Of a stretch of DNA of 64,000 nucleotides, positions 25,579 to 34,385 are shown piece after piece. Source of the stretch: Hyalangium gracile (lineage in GTDB: Bacteria; Myxococcota; Myxococcia; Myxococcales; Myxococcaceae); NCBI RefSeq assembly GCF_020103725.1, contig NZ_JAHXBG010000039.1, positions 1 to 64,000 of the forward strand, read 5' to 3'. The notes beneath the pieces are model-generated. The model ran no database searches, was not told the origin of the DNA, and worked only from the letters and a program-made list of their open reading frames with translations. The number at the start of each line of letters is the position of its first letter. Position 1 is the first letter of the stretch. A program made the translations under genes and the position numbers.

Positions 25579-28500
25579 CTACTTCACCCGGCGCTTGAGG
25601 TTGGGCAGCGCCTTCTTCACCCGCTTCGCCTCTTCCGCGGAGCCGGCGTGCTTGAGGAACAGCTCGTACTCCTGGATGGCGCGCGGCAGCTCCTCCTGCT
25701 TGTTCGCGAGCACGTCCGCCAGGGCCAGGTGGGCCATCCCGTGGGCCGGATCGTACTCCACCGCCTTGGTGAGGGCCGCGATCGCCACGTCCGTCTGCTT
25801 CTCCCGGAGGGCCACGAGCCCCAGGGCGAGCTGGTTGCGCCCGGTGAAGGGGTCCAGCTTCACCGCCTCCTCCGCCGCCGCGCGGGCCGCCTTCACGTTC
25901 TTGTTGCTCAGCAACACCCGGGCGAGCGTCGCCTGCGCGAAGGCCTTGTCCCAGACCGCGGAGGCTCGACCCGCGAGGGCCTTGAGCGTCTCGGCGGTCG
26001 CCTTGGTCCCCTCCTCCGGGTACACGTAGTGCTCGCCGATCTGGCCGCATGGGGTGTCCGAGCCCGCGTTGCGCGCCTGCTCGAAGGCGTCCGCGGCTTC
26101 CTCCTTCTTGTCCTGACGCAGGAAGATGTGGGCCATCTCGCAGAAGTTCTCCGGGTTCGGCGTCTTGGCGGCGAGCTGCAGGGCGGAGATGCCACCCTTG
26201 GCATCTCCCACGGCGTAGAGGATGAGCGCCTTGAGGCGCTGACCTGAGCCATCCCCCTGCGCCAGCTTCACCCCGCGGATGAGGTCCGCGGCCTGCTGGC
26301 GCTGGCCCATGCGCAGCAGCCCCAGGGAGTACGCCTTCAGCGCCTCCGGGCTCTCCGGACTGTCCTTCTTCCACTCCTCGAAGTGCTTGAAGCCCTCCTC
26401 CGTGCGCCCCAGCGCCAGCAGCGCCCGGCCGAGCGCATCCCGCGCCTCGCCATGGAAGCCGTTGCGCTCCACCGCCTGCGTGAGCGGCTTGAGCGCCAGA
26501 TCGGGCAGCCCGCGCGCCAGCAGCAGCCGGCCCAGGGAGCACGCGGCCTCGTAGTCCCGCGAGTCCTTCATGGCCTCCTCGAACTGGACCTGCGCCTTGT
26601 CCAGGGTGCTCTGCTGCCAGTACACCCGGCCCAGCGCCAGCCGGAGCTCCGGCCGAGGCTGCTTCGACGCGGCCACGGCCTTCTCCAGCACCTCGCGCGC
26701 CTGGTCTCCCGCGTTGCTGTCCAGGGTGTCCGCCATGGACAGGTAGGCCACGGCCTCGGGGACGTAGCGGTTGTTGACCTTGGTCTTCTCCAGCTCCTGC
26801 CGCACGCGCTTCCAGTCCGCCTGCCGCACGTAGGCCGCGGCGCGCACCAGCGCCACCCTGCGCCCCTCGCTGCCCGACAGCTTCTCGATCGCCTCCTTCA
26901 CCCGGTCGCGATCCAGCAGCGTCCGGCCCAGGCCCTCGCGAGCCGCCTCGCTCTTGGGCTGCAGGGCCAGCGCGGCCTCGTAGGCCTGCTGGGCCTTCGG
27001 CAGGTTCCCGGAGGCGCGGCTCGCCTCGCCGAGCGCGAGCTGGGCCTCGAAGGCGAGCGGCCCCTTCGTCCCGGCCTCGAGCAGCTGCAGCGCCTCGTTG
27101 TACTTGCCCGTCTCAGCCAGGAGCCGTCCATGGATGAGCTGCTGACGCGCGCGCAGCGCATCCGACAGCTTCTCGTCCCCGCTGAGCGCCTGCACCTCCG
27201 CGAGCGCCTCGGCCAGCTCCTGTCCCACCGCGAGCCGGCTCTCCGCCAGGCCGATGCGCGCCACCGGGTGCTCCGGGGAGATCTCCTTCGCGGTGGTGTA
27301 CACCCGGAGCGCGCCCGCGAAGTCATCGAAGTCCTGGTAGTAGTGGCCGATCGCCACCAGTGCGCGCACGTTGCGAGAGGAGATCTCCAGGGCGCGCTTG
27401 AAGTGCTCGAGCGCCTTCTCCGGCTTCTTGTCCTCCAGCAGCGCGGTGCCGAGCAGGGTGTGCAGCTCGGCGGAGTCGTCGATCTTGGACTCCAGCAGCG
27501 TGCGGCGGACGGTGGGCCGGGCCTTGTCGTCGGCCACGAGCATGTCGGTGGCGAGGCTCAGCCCCGGGAAGTCGGTCCGCACGCCGGGACGCTCCAGCGA
27601 GGTGAGGGCCATCTGCCGCTCCTCGGTGAGGCCGCCGTGGTCCGCGTAGAGCAGCGCGTGCGTGTACGCCTTCAGGGCCCAGACGCGGCTGCTGCCGTCA
27701 TCCATCTCCTGGGCACGCTCGAGCAGCTCGAGCGCGTTATTGAAGGAGGTGCGGGTGTCCTGGGAGATGGCGCGCTCGGTGCGCTCCAGCACCTCGGCGA
27801 GCGTCTGGCCTCCCTGCTGCGCGCGGCGGAAGCGGTACACGCCGAGCCCCACGCCCAGCACCACGAGCACCACCGCGCCCACGGCCAGCTTCAGCCCGTA
27901 GCGAGCGAAGAAGGAAGGGTTGGCCTTGCTCTTGGCGAGCTTCTCGCGCAGCTCCTTCTCGTACGCGGCGGCAGCGGCCGCGGCGTCCACCTGGGAGGAA
28001 GGCGTGCGCGGAGCGGCAACGGCCTGCGGCTCGCCCGCCTCGGGGATGTCGTCGAGCAGCGAGCGCTTGGCGCCCCCCTTCTGAGCGCGCGACCGCGCCG
28101 GCGAGGCGCTCCGAGCGGAGGAGGACGCGCGCGCGGCGGCGGGCACGGCGGGCAGCTCGTCCTCGTCAGGAGAAGGCAGGTCGCCCAGGAGCCCTCCTCC
28201 GGAAGAGGAGGAGCGTGAGGCCGCTCGAGGCTCTACCTGCGTCTGCGGCTCGGGCGGCAGCTCCTCCTCGTCGTCCGCCCCGGCAGCCTCGTCGCCCGGC
28301 GGCCCCTGGTCGTCGGGCCCGTCCAGATCGGGCAGCAGCCCTCCGGACTCCTCGCGCGCGGCGCGGGACTCGGGGACGCCGTGCTCGGTCACGGGCGTGT
28401 GCTCTTCCCGCTCCTCGTGCCTTCCGCCGTACGGAGGCGGCGTGTCCGCGAGATCCTCCTCGTCGGGCGGCGGCGGCGGCGCGCCCTTGCGAGGCGGGAA

Positions 28501-29241
28501 CATGTACACCTTCACCCTGCCGCCAGGAGTGGCCTGAGCCTGGGCGTCCTCCTCGCTGTGCACAGGTGCCTGCCCTGGAGGCGGCTGGAGCTGGAAGATG
28601 TTGATCTGGCGGGTGATGTCATCGCCACCCAGGTCGTCCGCCTCGGACGGGAGCCCCTCGGACTCCGGGGGCGGGGGCGGGGGCGCGGCGGCCTGCGGCT
28701 CCTCGTCCTTCACCGCCTCGGGCGGAGGCGCGGGGGGCGCGGGCTTCGCCGCGGGCTGCACCTCATCCACGGGCTTGGGCGCGAGCTCGTTGGCGGTGAT
28801 GCCCGGCAGATCCGCGAGCACCGGGGCCGGCCCGCCCGACAGCGCCTGCTGCGTCTGATCCAGCCACAGCTTCACGCGCCCATCGTTGGGCTGCAGCGCC
28901 GCGGCCTTGCGCAGGATGGGCAGCGCCGAGCGGAACAACCCTCGCTGCACCAGCACCTCACCGATGAGGTTGTAGGCGTGGGCGTTGTCCTTATCGACGG
29001 CGATCGCCTGATCGAACTGCTCCATCGCCTGTGCTGGCTTGCCCTGGTGCAGCAGCGCCTTGCCCCACAGCACCCTGCCGATGACCGACTGGGGGTGGTG
29101 GCTCAAGCCCTGCTGGCACACCTCAATGGCGCGAGCGTGCTCGCCCTTCTCGAGAAGAACCTTGGCGAGCTCTACGAAAACCGCGGATGTGGGGTCTTGC
29201 AGCAGGAGCTGCTCGTACCGCTCCACCATCGACTTGGCCAT
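25579..29241 (-). CDS. Large membrane-anchored TPR protein
   Basis: A 1220-residue protein. N-terminal TPRs (residues 1-130, including DPTSAVFVELAKVLLEKGEHARAIE), a long Pro/Glu-rich disordered linker with MFPPRKGAPPPPP-like stretches, one transmembrane helix around 445-465 (LKLAVGAVVLVVLGVGLGVY) and a long C-terminal TPR superhelix to the end. The architecture suggests a scaffold bridging cytoplasm and periplasm. Such proteins occur in myxobacterial motility and envelope machines, but no specific homologue can be named. ATG 29241 avoids a Ser/Arg-rich extension. Coupled to the small membrane protein downstream. Confidence 0.85.
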   Translation of the reverse strand: MAKSMVERYEQLLLQDPTSAVFVELAKVLLEKGEHARAIEVCQQGLSHHPQSVIGRVLWGKALLHQGKPAQAMEQFDQAIAVDKDNAHAYNLIGEVLVQRGLFRSALPILRKAAALQPNDGRVKLWLDQTQQALSGGPAPVLADLPGITANELAPKPVDEVQPAAKPAPPAPPPEAVKDEEPQAAAPPPPPPESEGLPSEADDLGGDDITRQINIFQLQPPPGQAPVHSEEDAQAQATPGGRVKVYMFPPRKGAPPPPPDEEDLADTPPPYGGRHEEREEHTPVTEHGVPESRAAREESGGLLPDLDGPDDQGPPGDEAAGADDEEELPPEPQTQVEPRAASRSSSSGGGLLGDLPSPDEDELPAVPAAARASSSARSASPARSRAQKGGAKRSLLDDIPEAGEPQAVAAPRTPSSQVDAAAAAAAYEKELREKLAKSKANPSFFARYGLKLAVGAVVLVVLGVGLGVYRFRRAQQGGQTLAEVLERTERAISQDTRTSFNNALELLERAQEMDDGSSRVWALKAYTHALLYADHGGLTEERQMALTSLERPGVRTDFPGLSLATDMLVADDKARPTVRRTLLESKIDDSAELHTLLGTALLEDKKPEKALEHFKRALEISSRNVRALVAIGHYYQDFDDFAGALRVYTTAKEISPEHPVARIGLAESRLAVGQELAEALAEVQALSGDEKLSDALRARQQLIHGRLLAETGKYNEALQLLEAGTKGPLAFEAQLALGEASRASGNLPKAQQAYEAALALQPKSEAAREGLGRTLLDRDRVKEAIEKLSGSEGRRVALVRAAAYVRQADWKRVRQELEKTKVNNRYVPEAVAYLSMADTLDSNAGDQAREVLEKAVAASKQPRPELRLALGRVYWQQSTLDKAQVQFEEAMKDSRDYEAACSLGRLLLARGLPDLALKPLTQAVERNGFHGEARDALGRALLALGRTEEGFKHFEEWKKDSPESPEALKAYSLGLLRMGQRQQAADLIRGVKLAQGDGSGQRLKALILYAVGDAKGGISALQLAAKTPNPENFCEMAHIFLRQDKKEEAADAFEQARNAGSDTPCGQIGEHYVYPEEGTKATAETLKALAGRASAVWDKAFAQATLARVLLSNKNVKAARAAAEEAVKLDPFTGRNQLALGLVALREKQTDVAIAALTKAVEYDPAHGMAHLALADVLANKQEELPRAIQEYELFLKHAGSAEEAKRVKKALPNLKRRVK

Positions 29242-29335
29242 GGACGTTCGGAACTCCGGTGCGCGGGCGGACCCGGACGATAGCACTGCGATCTACTTGT
29301 CGGTCCACCTCCGGGTGCTACCGTGACCTACCACC

Positions 29336-29758
29336 ATGCGCTCGCTCGCTCCCCTCCTCTTATTGTTGGCCCTGCTGGGTGGGGCCTGTGCCCACACCCC
29401 CAGGAGCTCCGGGCTGGACGGGCTCAAGCCCCTGGTCCAGGACTTCCACAAGCGCGTGCGCTGGAAGGACTTCCGGGGGGCGGCCCGGGTCATCGTCCCC
29501 GAGAGCCGCGAGCAGTTCCTGCGCGCCCGGACGGACCTCCAGGACGAGAGGGACCTGTCCATCACCGACTTCGAGATCCTCGAGATCGCCCTGGCGCAGG
29601 ACGGGATGCGCGCCACCGTCACCACGCGGCTCGGCTGGATGCGCCTGCCCTCGGCCTCCGAGCAGACGGCCACCGTGTCCTCGGAGTGGGTGTACCGGGA
29701 CGGGGCGTGGCTGCTGGAGCGAATGGAGGGCGGGCCCTTCGCGGGCGAGCTACCCTAG
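29336..29758 (+). CDS. Small lipoprotein
   Basis: A 140-residue protein with signal peptide and lipobox (LLALLGGAC). The soluble part has an NTF2/SnoaL-like rhythm: a helix VQDFHKRVRWKDFRGAARVI, strands ending in MRATVTTRLGWM and a C-terminal SSEWVYRDGAWLLERM, similar to myxobacterial lipoproteins of that fold. Function unknown. Divergent from the big TPR gene with about 95 bp between. Confidence 0.78.
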   Translation: MRSLAPLLLLLALLGGACAHTPRSSGLDGLKPLVQDFHKRVRWKDFRGAARVIVPESREQFLRARTDLQDERDLSITDFEILEIALAQDGMRATVTTRLGWMRLPSASEQTATVSSEWVYRDGAWLLERMEGGPFAGELP

Positions 29759-29802
29759 AAAAAAACCGCCCGTCGACTCGGGGCCGGCCGAGGCGACGGG
29801 CG
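29759..29802 (-). terminator. Rho-independent terminator for the minus-strand epimerase operon
   Basis: A long stem (CGACGGGCG 29794-29802 pairs with CGCCCGTCG 29767-29775, with a further inner CTCGG/CCGAG stem) is followed on the minus strand by seven T (A-tract 29759-29765 on plus). This is the form expected for transcripts coming leftward from 30991. In the plus direction it lacks the U-tract but may also end the convergent lipoprotein transcript. Confidence 0.65.
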
Positions 29803-30067
29803 TCGAAGGTTCCCCTATGGAACCCCCTAACCAGGGTGGCGGGGCGATGACTCGAGTCCGGTCCGTCGTCGCCGCGCCTTCTTGCTGTACCCATAGAGCA
29901 AGGCCGGTGCCACGCCCCTGGGACCCTGGCTTCTCGAGTGGAATCAGGCGCTTGCGCCCAAACCCAGGCTCAAGCCCCATGCCATCGCCGCCAGAGGCAT
30001 GACACGCCTGTCAGCCACCCGCCGCCTTCCCGGCGGATAGGCCATGACATGAGTGTCAGGCCCAGGA
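29803..30067. other. Intergenic region with paired TGACA-N4-TGTCA palindromes
   Basis: No gene. It holds a short hairpin GGTTCC-CCTAT-GGAACC near 29808, two 14-bp palindromes of the form TGACA-N4-TGTCA at 30000-30013 and 30045-30058 (centres 45 bp apart), and between them a CCGCC/GGCGG hairpin. The palindromes lie immediately after the epimerase gene rather than upstream of a start, so their role is unclear. Confidence 0.5.
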
Positions 30068-30991
30068 TTACTCGCCAATGACGGAGCGGATGGTCTCCCG
30101 CATGGAGTAGCGGGGCTTCCAGGCGGCCTCCTTCTGCCAGCGCGAGCCATCCACGTTGCAGAGGAACTGGATGTGGTCCAGCTCGGGGGGCGGGAAGTTG
30201 GCCAGGCGGTACTTGAAGAGCATGCCCAGCAGGGGGCGGGCCACGGGGTGCGGCACGGGGATGGCGGTGTGGCCCAGCTCGCGCAGCACGGAGGACAGGG
30301 GCACCTCGCCGGGGCCGGTGACGTTGTAGACGCCCTTGAGCTCGGGGCGGAGCGCCTCGACCATGGCGCGCCCCACGTCCTCCACGTGGATGAGCTGGAC
30401 GATGGGATCGAACCCCGCCAGCCGCCACGGGTGGCGCAGCCGCAGGTAGTTGGAGGGGGCGTTCTTGATGGTGGGCCCGACGATGTGGACGGGGCGGAGG
30501 ATGACGGTGTTGATGTCCGGGTGCCGCCAGAAGAAGCCGTGCGCGAGCATGTCCACTTCGATCAGATCGCGCACTCCCGAGAAGCGGCTGGCCGCCATGA
30601 GCGGAGCGTCCTCGGTGAGGAAGTTGGAGTTGTCCGGGCTGGGGCCGTAGACGTTGGCCGAGGAGAGGACGACCACCTTCTTCACGCCGTACTTGGCGCA
30701 GTACTCGAGCAGGCGCGTGGTGCCCACCACGTTGAAGGAGTGGTGCTCCTCCTCGCTCATCCGCGGGTCATGCATGATGCCCATGTGGATGACGGCGCCC
30801 ACCTCGTTCTTGCGGAAGACGTCCTCGGCCTTCTTCTTGCGCAGGTCGAGCTGGTACATCTCGACGTCCTTGGGCCGCCCCACGAAGGGGCGCCGGTCGA
30901 TGCCGATGATGCGCTCGCTCTTGTGGAGCAGCTTGGCGAGTGCGCGGCCCAGGTTGCCGCTGATGCCCGTGACGACGACAGCCGGTCTCAT
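30068..30991 (-). CDS. NAD-dependent epimerase/dehydratase family protein
   Basis: A 307-residue extended SDR with an N-terminal TGISGNLGRALAKLL (GxxGxxG), DRRPF for cofactor ribose and VVVLSSANVYGPSPDN. The position normally holding YxxxK reads FSGVRDLIEVD, so the canonical catalytic pair is not evident and the protein may be a binding or regulatory member. It starts 31 nt downstream of the acyltransferase stop, forming a two-gene operon suggestive of lipid or lipid-linked metabolism. Confidence 0.85.
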   Translation of the reverse strand: MRPAVVVTGISGNLGRALAKLLHKSERIIGIDRRPFVGRPKDVEMYQLDLRKKKAEDVFRKNEVGAVIHMGIMHDPRMSEEEHHSFNVVGTTRLLEYCAKYGVKKVVVLSSANVYGPSPDNSNFLTEDAPLMAASRFSGVRDLIEVDMLAHGFFWRHPDINTVILRPVHIVGPTIKNAPSNYLRLRHPWRLAGFDPIVQLIHVEDVGRAMVEALRPELKGVYNVTGPGEVPLSSVLRELGHTAIPVPHPVARPLLGMLFKYRLANFPPPELDHIQFLCNVDGSRWQKEAAWKPRYSMRETIRSVIGE

Positions 30992-31022
30992 GGAGCCCCC
31001 CTCCTCGAACGTTGCCTGACGC

Positions 31023-31877
31023 TCACCAGAAGATGCCCCTTCGCTCCTTGAGCCCTTGGTGGATCATTCCCTGGATGGCCGTCTTCACCACGCGCACCTT
31101 CTTGTCCAGCTCGGTGTCCTCGTCATCGGGGCGACCGGTGAAGTGCAGCGGCTCGCCGAAGTAGATGCGGTACTTGGACGGCAGCGGGAAGGGCAGCACG
31201 GTGGGCGTGATGGGGAAGGCGGGGAAGCCGAGCAGCTTCGCCATCGGCTTGAGGTCCATCAGCGCGGGGGCTTGCTCCTCGCCGCCGATGACGGCCACGG
31301 GGACGATGGGCGTGTTCGTCTCGAGCGCCAGGCGCATGAAGCCCAGGCCGAACTCCTGGAGCTGGTAGCGCTGGGGCCACAGCTTGGAGATGCCGCGAGC
31401 GCCCTCGGGGAAGACGAGGATGGCCTCCTCGGACTCCAGCAGGCGCCGGCAGTTCTCCGGCGTGCCGACGATCTGCCCCACCCGCGCGAAGAAGGTCGAG
31501 ATGTACGGCAGCGTGGGCACCCACTTCTCCACCATGCTGCGGATGGCGCGCGGGGGCTGGGCCTCCATCATCAGGGCCACGCCGATCATCGCGCCATCCA
31601 CGGGCAGCTGGCCGGAGTGGTTGGCGATGAGGAGCACACGGCCGCGAGGCAGCTTCTCGATGCCGAAGGTCTCCACCCGGAAGTACTTGCGGTAGAGCCA
31701 CAGCAGCGGCGCTACCGCGGCGAGGCTGTAGTCCAGGTTGAAGCCGAACGGGTCGACTCCATACTCGTTCTCCGTGCGAGCGAGCGCCTGGAGCTGCTCC
31801 TTGCGCTCCTCGCCTGCCATCTGCTCCGTCCAGCCCTTCAGGCGCTGCCGGACCTTGTCGCCAAGCCCCTCGAACAT
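31023..31877 (-). CDS. PlsC-like lysophospholipid acyltransferase
   Basis: A 284-residue acyltransferase with the block I motif NHSGQLPVD (Hx4D), block II-like GTPENCRRLLES, block III FPEGARGISK and block IV IVPVAVIGGEEQAP. A hydrophobic segment around residues 50-62 could anchor it to the inner membrane. The family acylates lysophosphatidate or similar acceptors. Operon with the epimerase downstream. Confidence 0.9.
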   Translation of the reverse strand: MFEGLGDKVRQRLKGWTEQMAGEERKEQLQALARTENEYGVDPFGFNLDYSLAAVAPLLWLYRKYFRVETFGIEKLPRGRVLLIANHSGQLPVDGAMIGVALMMEAQPPRAIRSMVEKWVPTLPYISTFFARVGQIVGTPENCRRLLESEEAILVFPEGARGISKLWPQRYQLQEFGLGFMRLALETNTPIVPVAVIGGEEQAPALMDLKPMAKLLGFPAFPITPTVLPFPLPSKYRIYFGEPLHFTGRPDDEDTELDKKVRVVKTAIQGMIHQGLKERRGIFW

Positions 31878-31923
31878 GGCCGGCTCTTTACACCACCCAG
31901 TGGAGAGGGCGCATCATGCGTGC

Positions 31924-32622
31924 ATGCGTTTCCGGGCGCTGCTCCTGACGATGTGGCTGGCCGGGGGGTGCGCGACGGGGAGCGCCGCGCGCCCGTCTCC
32001 CTATGTCTTCCACTCCACTCCCCCGCCGCCGGTGCTGCTGGTGCACGGCATGCACGACACCGCGGATGGGTTCGGCCCGTTGAGGACCCACCTGGAGGCC
32101 GCGGGCTGGCCCGTGGTGCGCACCGTGTCGCTGGAGCCCAACAATGGGAGCGTGAGCGTGCCGGAGATGGCCCGCCAGGTGGCGCGCGCGGCCGCGGCGC
32201 TGCGCGTGGAGACGGGAGCCACCCGCATCGACGTCGTCGGGTTCAGCATGGGGGCGCTGGTGACGCGCTTCTGGGTGCAGTGGCTGGGCGGCAGGGACGA
32301 GGTCCGGCGCTTCGTCTCCATCTCGGGGCCGCAGTCGGGCACGCTGATGGCCTACCTGCTGCCGGGGGCCGGGGTGAAGCAGATGCGGCCTCACAGCCGG
32401 CTGCTGCGAGCGCTGAACCTGGATCCCCATCCCTGGGGTGAGGTGGAGGTCTTCTCCTTCTGGACTCCGATGGACCTCATCATCGTCCCTCCGAGCAGCT
32501 CCCAGCTGCCCGACGCCACCGAGCGCACCTTTCCCGTGCTCCTGCACCACTGGATGCTCCAGGACAAGCGGGTGCTCGACGCGGTCGTCGAGGTGCTGGG
32601 CGCCCCGGAGACGCCTCGGTAG
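31924..32622 (+). CDS. Alpha/beta hydrolase (lipase-like) lipoprotein
   Basis: A 232-residue exported lipoprotein (MWLAGGC). The hydrolase core shows PVLLVHGMHDTADGFGPL (oxyanion HG), the nucleophile elbow GFSMG, and a C-terminal His in FPVLLHHWML; an Asp is probably in TPMDLII. It resembles bacterial triacylglycerol lipases and PGAP1-like hydrolases. ATG 31924 is the start; the frame is open further upstream but that part overlaps the acyltransferase gene on the other strand. Confidence 0.85.
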   Translation: MRFRALLLTMWLAGGCATGSAARPSPYVFHSTPPPPVLLVHGMHDTADGFGPLRTHLEAAGWPVVRTVSLEPNNGSVSVPEMARQVARAAAALRVETGATRIDVVGFSMGALVTRFWVQWLGGRDEVRRFVSISGPQSGTLMAYLLPGAGVKQMRPHSRLLRALNLDPHPWGEVEVFSFWTPMDLIIVPPSSSQLPDATERTFPVLLHHWMLQDKRVLDAVVEVLGAPETPR

Positions 32623-32631
32623 GCCCGCGCC

Positions 32632-33573
32632 TCACAGCGTGGGAGCGAGCTGCTCGGCGGCTCCGCGCAGGGTGACGACGTCGGCGTCCGCCCTGAGCCA
32701 GCGGAAGATCTCCGCCAGCTGCTCCATCTTCCGGGCCGAGGGCACCCGCAGGTCTCGCTGCTGGCGGACCAGCTCGGGAGGAATGCCGTCGGCCGCGTCC
32801 AGCACGTCCACGGCATGCAGCTCGAAGTTGAAGAGCGCATCGCCCCGGCACGCGCGCCAGGCGGCGCGCACGGTGGGCAGCGGCAGGGTGGCGGCGAACG
32901 TGCCGATGAAGGGGAAGCGCACGCCCGGCGTCACCGTCATTGGCAGCTCGAGCACCGACCCTGCTCCCCGCCGGTAGGGCTGCCGGGGGTCGGGCCGGTA
33001 GGGCGTGCGGGGCGCCAGCAGGACGCGGGGACTGTCCAGTATCGAACGGGACGGGCGCCGCAGGAGGGCCAGCGCGCCCATCACCGCGGCCTTGGCCGCG
33101 TAGTACGGCGCCGCCGGGAAGGTGGACGAGCCGTAGAGGTAGCCCCGCTCGGAGGTGGCGGCGTAGAGGGCGGCGTTCAGCGTGTAGCCCGGCGCCCGGA
33201 ACCCCACGGGCCGTGTGCCGGTGGCGGAGAGGATGGCCTCCTCGCCTCGCGCCAGCTCCTCGAGGATGGAGGCCGGGGAGCGCCGGGTGAGCGCGTAGTC
33301 GTGCGAGAAGCTGTGGTTGCCTACCTCGATGCCGTCGGCCTGGGAGGCTCGGAGCGCCGCCGCGGCGTCCGCGTCCGCCAGGTCCTCTCCGATGGCGAAG
33401 AACGTCCCGGGCGCTCCCACGGCGCGCAGCAGCTCGCGGAAGCGCGGCACGGCGGTGGAGTACACGAGCCCTCGGGCGCGAGCGTCCAGCACGGACTCCG
33501 GCAGGCCATGGATGCGGCAGTAGTGGTGCAGCGAGTCCAGGTCGACGGAGATGGACGCGAGCCGGGGAGCCAC
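32632..33573 (-). CDS. Polysaccharide deacetylase family protein
   Basis: A 313-residue NodB-like carbohydrate esterase. Motifs: SISVDLDSLHHY (catalytic Asp pair), TFFAIGEDLA, GNHSFSHDY (metal His pair) and GFRAPGYTLN. No signal peptide, so it may act on a cytoplasmic lipid-linked glycan. GTG start at 33573 lies 9 nt after the glycosyltransferase stop. It belongs to the three-gene minus-strand unit with a GT2 and an FAD oxidoreductase, probably for a surface or lipid-linked carbohydrate. Confidence 0.9.
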   Translation of the reverse strand: MAPRLASISVDLDSLHHYCRIHGLPESVLDARARGLVYSTAVPRFRELLRAVGAPGTFFAIGEDLADADAAAALRASQADGIEVGNHSFSHDYALTRRSPASILEELARGEEAILSATGTRPVGFRAPGYTLNAALYAATSERGYLYGSSTFPAAPYYAAKAAVMGALALLRRPSRSILDSPRVLLAPRTPYRPDPRQPYRRGAGSVLELPMTVTPGVRFPFIGTFAATLPLPTVRAAWRACRGDALFNFELHAVDVLDAADGIPPELVRQQRDLRVPSARKMEQLAEIFRWLRADADVVTLRGAAEQLAPTL

Positions 33574-33582
33574 GCGCGCCTC

Positions 33583-34296
33583 TCAGGTGCCTCGGATGCG
33601 GATGACGTAGACGAGCTTGCCGACGTTCTTCAGCACGTTGGGCACGCGCCGGAAGAGGTGGATGGAGGGCTGGCGCTTCTCGTGAAGCTGGATGGGGATC
33701 TCCATCACCTTCAGGCCCTCGCGCCAGGCGCGGATGACGAACTCGCTGGCGAACACGTCCATGTCCACCAGACACTTGGCGATGACGGGCATCAGCGCCT
33801 CGCGGCGGAACGCCTTCAGGCCGTGGGTGTCGGTGCCCTTGAAGCCCAGCGTCACCTTCAGCAGCTTGTTGTGGACCCGCGTGGCCACGCGCCGGACGAG
33901 CGGGCGCTGATCACTGGCCCCCTTGGCGGCCTTGGAGCCCACCACCATGTCCGCGTCGCCGCGCTCCAGCCTCGGCAGCGCCGCCTCATAGAAGGAGAGA
34001 TCGCACAGGTCGATCTCGTCGCAGACGACATAGGTGCCGCGCGCCTTGAGGATGCCGGCCTTGAGCGCCGCGCCGTAGTTGGGCCGCTCCGAGTGGAACC
34101 ACCTCAGGCGCGGGTTGCTGGCGCACATCCGCTCGAGCAGCTGGGGCGTGGCATCGCGCGAGCCGTTCTCCGCGAAGATGACCTCATAGTCCCAGCCGTG
34201 GGCGTCGAGCCCCTGGCAGAGCTCGGCCGCCGCTTCGCCGAGGATGGCCTCTTCGTTGTAGACGGGAATGACGATGGAGAGGTGCGGGGCGGCCAT
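33583..34296 (-). CDS. Family 2 glycosyltransferase
   Basis: A 237-residue GT-A enzyme with HLSIVIPVYNEEAILGE, AENGSRDATPQLLE, NYGAALKAGILKARG and a DEIDL/FYEAALP segment in place of a simple DxD, plus a C-terminal RIRGT. It has no membrane helices and is closest in style to dolichol-phosphate-mannose synthase-like soluble GT2 enzymes. ATG 34296 removes a short N-terminal extension. Middle gene of the carbohydrate operon. Confidence 0.9.
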   Translation of the reverse strand: MAAPHLSIVIPVYNEEAILGEAAAELCQGLDAHGWDYEVIFAENGSRDATPQLLERMCASNPRLRWFHSERPNYGAALKAGILKARGTYVVCDEIDLCDLSFYEAALPRLERGDADMVVGSKAAKGASDQRPLVRRVATRVHNKLLKVTLGFKGTDTHGLKAFRREALMPVIAKCLVDMDVFASEFVIRAWREGLKVMEIPIQLHEKRQPSIHLFRRVPNVLKNVGKLVYVIRIRGT

Positions 34297-34385
34297 GGTC
34301 GAGGGCAGACGCACGGAGGCGGGAGGCTGGACCTAGCACGCCCGCCGCCGACCGTCGACAACAGTCGACGCGGGCCTGCCAGGGA

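Noticed and set aside
34353-34370. CGTCGAC-AACA-GTCGACG hairpin between the FAD oxidoreductase and GT2 genes
   Set aside because: Perfect but short, lacks a T-tract and sits inside an apparent operon; kept only as a note.
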